From the NCBI GenBank assembly GCA_030710605.1, contig CP092879.1, positions 45,756,626-45,820,625 on the forward strand: 64,000 nt of DNA, in the 5' to 3' direction. Source of the DNA: Cordylochernes scorpioides. Lineage: Eukaryota; Arthropoda; Arachnida; Pseudoscorpiones; Chernetidae. Position numbers and translations under genes: made by a program. The notes beneath the pieces were generated by a model. That model was given only the letters and a program-made list of their open reading frames with translations. It ran no database searches and was not told the origin of the DNA. Within the stretch, counting starts at the first letter, position 1. Each line of letters opens with the position of its first letter. This document shows positions 62,000 through 64,000 of the stretch, in pieces.

Positions 62000-63180
62000 A
62001 CGCAAGAAAATACAAATTTGATTGCGTCGAAAAATAAAGAAATTGAAAATTGGACAAATCATTTAAAAGTTTTCGAAAATAAGTTTTTTTCTCAACGTTG
62101 GCAAAGCCCAAAACTCCATAAACAAAAGGCCTGGGATTTCCAGTCCAGTCAGCAAAAATCACGCAGACTGATTCCTTCGCAGCCAGGCCATCTCAGAAAC
62201 CAAGGAAGAAAACAAAATATGTTGTTACAGAGGTCAGAAGCACCAGCAGCAGAATCTAGTCAAGGATATGTCGGCAGCGGCGACATTCGACCAGAGCTGC
62301 TTTATCGAGTGAAGAGCGGACTTCCACCAAGTCCAATATATGATGGCACTGGGACAGATGCTGGGCAAGTTATCAGTGTACCAGCTAACAAAGCTGTCTG
62401 ATCAGCGTCGAATTGGTAGAGCGCCTGGTTAAGGAGAGCCTCATCATTTAAACCACCCTACTGAAAGCTTTTCCATATAGTAAAAGGGCAGAAAAGATAA
62501 TAATTAGGAATCTTCCACTTACCATCAAAAGCGAAAACGTCATCGCGGCGCTGCGGTCTAATTGCAGGGTTGTCTACCCGACACACGAAATTGTGTCCAG
62601 CGACGGGTACACTTAGATCACTGACAACAGGAAGGTCTTCCTCCTTCTGAATGAATGACTGAAACTTCACCAGCTCCCTGCCAAGCTGAGATCATCTCCA
62701 AAGGAGAGTCTACACACGGCCTACATTACCTAAGGCGTTGAGTGTAGCAAATGCCACCGAAAGACCACCGACGAGCCCCCTGTTATTTGATAACTCACAG
62801 AAGTGGTTAAGCTCATCTCCAGGACACCCAGTGTCAACCGGTGTCGACGCCTACATTCCCTCAGCCTATGCCTTCCACAAATACGCAGCATCTACATCGG
62901 CTGCGGGGGTTCTGACATAATCGAGCAGATCCCTGTGATACCTTATAGCCATATCGCCTCTTCGCCCACGGCGAACCATTCCGTTTCTCCCCAGGAGACT
63001 CCAGCTACCAAGGCATCTTCTCCGGCGCCGAGCACCAGCCCGTTGCCGTTACATCCAGAGTCTTCCTCAACCATTACTGCACCAACAACAGACCCTGCCA
63101 AAGAGATCTAGGTCAAAGCTGCACCAACCAACCAATCTTCTACTTCCAAACCCCAAAAGAAACAGCCTCCCCAGATCACG
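62000..63180. pseudogene. GC-richer decayed coding region, unrecognised
   Basis: Clearly higher GC than its flanks. Plus strand: 62018-62401 is open in one frame, and a second frame reads MSAAATFDQSCFIE, stop, then YMMALGQMLGKLSVYQLTKL, as in a damaged helical protein; 62940-63111 encodes a Ser/Pro/Thr-rich stretch. Minus strand: 62680-62521 reads GRELVKFQSFIQKEEDLP ... NPAIRPQRRDDVFAFDG up to a consensus donor GTAAGTGG. I cannot tell whether this is an old retroelement gag-like region or a host exon; phase 1 at that donor excludes it from COMMD9. Confidence 0.35.
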
Positions 63181-63265
63181 TTACAACAGGTTGAGGGGCT
63201 GTTTGAGATATTTGATACTAACTCCTTTCTAGAACCCCTATATAGAAAATTTTCAATGCACGAAA

Positions 63266-63436
63266 TAGAAATCGCCGGTCTTTTTTTTTTTTTTTTATGA
63301 AGTAGAGACAATTTTGTTCACACTTGGCTATCTCGTGTGTCGTCAATAAAGATCACTGTGTATCTTGTGTATCATTGTCTGAATCCCTATATACATGCTA
63401 AAAGGTACAACTTCCTTAAGTTTTGTTCATGAGTGT
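63266..63436 (-). mobile_element. MITE-1 copy, truncated
   Basis: CGCCGGTC, poly-T, AGAGACAATTTTGTTCACAC, ending AAGTTTTGTTCATGAGTGT. Confidence 0.78.
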
Positions 63437-64000
63437 ATGTATTTTAAGTAACAAAAGAGTAAAATTAGGAATTTTGACAAATGATTCATGGGTAGATCGA
63501 AAATCTCCATTCATCCTCTTCATATTCATAGAAAAAACAGCGCATTTTATCCAACAGATATAGAAACTTGGAAGAGGGAATGATGCGATTTAATAACGCG
63601 TGATTAACGTTTTACATTATCAATTTTACAGCAACAATTACATTATAAAACTTTAGTAATATCTAACACGTACATGTGTAATTCTATAAGAAAATCCTCT
63701 AGAATGGTGTCAGTTTGTCGTCGGAATATATTGACTTTTACTTTGTCTGCGGTCATTTTCTTTTGAGAAAGTAGTTTAAAATACTCATTGCTTTCTGCTG
63801 TCAAGATGTGTGGAGCATACCAATTCAGCATGCCAATTGGCAACCAATTTTGAACTAATTGAACACCTCACTTCAGTTGTAGTCTTTGCACTAAAACACT
63901 GAAAGAATGGTACAGAGGTGAAAAGAGAGCAATGAGCAATAATTTAGCGAGAGCCCACTGATCAATCGAATAACTGCTACTTGTGAATGACGGACCCTTA
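63437..64000. other. Non-coding or unrecognised
   Basis: A minus frame (63843-63643) reads HILTAESNEYFKLLSQKKM and KVKVNIFRRQTDTILEDFL, protein-like but without a known motif; it may be the end of a coding sequence lying to the right of the window. Confidence 0.3.

Overview
The window is AT-rich nuclear DNA from an animal. It has spliced genes with GT-AG introns and poly(A) signals, a pogo/Tigger DNA transposon, SINEs with target-site duplications (TSDs), Helitrons, LINE 3' ends and many foldback elements. No bacterial features (operons, Shine-Dalgarno sites, CRISPR) are present. An invertebrate is clear. The mix of hammerhead-bearing repeats and Helitrons with internal minisatellites makes me lean to a mollusc or other lophotrochozoan, but the sequence alone does not prove this.

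Three host genes can be supported, all on the minus strand. (1) COMMD9 runs from 61072 down to 41528 in five coding exons (193 aa) whose phases and sequence agree with vertebrate COMMD9; its 19.5 kb consists almost entirely of introns filled with repeats. (2) A prothymosin/parathymosin-like acidic nuclear protein (133 aa) lies at 35245-33735 in four coding exons, with CACGTG and two CCAAT boxes just upstream. (3) The terminal coding exon of an unrecognised gene lies at 26731-26383, with an AATAAA signal downstream. Two remnant coding regions belong to mobile elements: a Tigger transposase (about 55.6-57.1 kb) and LINE C-terminal pieces (2.4, 20.3 and probably 19.9/50.2 kb).

Layout: 1-26 kb is a mosaic of repeats: an abundant MITE with ends reading ACACTCATGGACAAAAC (MITE-1), a 20-copy 76-bp satellite and a separate ~46-bp satellite both grown from its left end, a miniature LTR element, foldback elements with hammerhead-like cores, a Helitron, pogo-type MITEs and a LINE 3' end amplified as six 121-bp units. 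26-36 kb is gene-bearing and quieter. 37-41 kb has two Helitron ends and two tRNA-derived SINEs. 41.5-61 kb is the COMMD9 locus with, in its introns, a 2.4-kb 36-bp minisatellite (45.5-47.9 kb), SINEs, nested pogo MITEs, a Tigger element 20 bp from a splice donor, a 145-bp tandem array and a truncated U2 snRNA retrocopy. 61-64 kb holds a GC-richer decayed coding region and one more MITE-1.

The most notable signal is a set of unrelated repeat families that each carry a hammerhead ribozyme core (CUGANGA, stem II, GAAA). Two copies are complete on paper (6655-6694 plus strand; 12423-12477 minus strand). They look like non-autonomous Penelope-type or retrozyme-type elements, and most sit in head-to-head inverted pairs.
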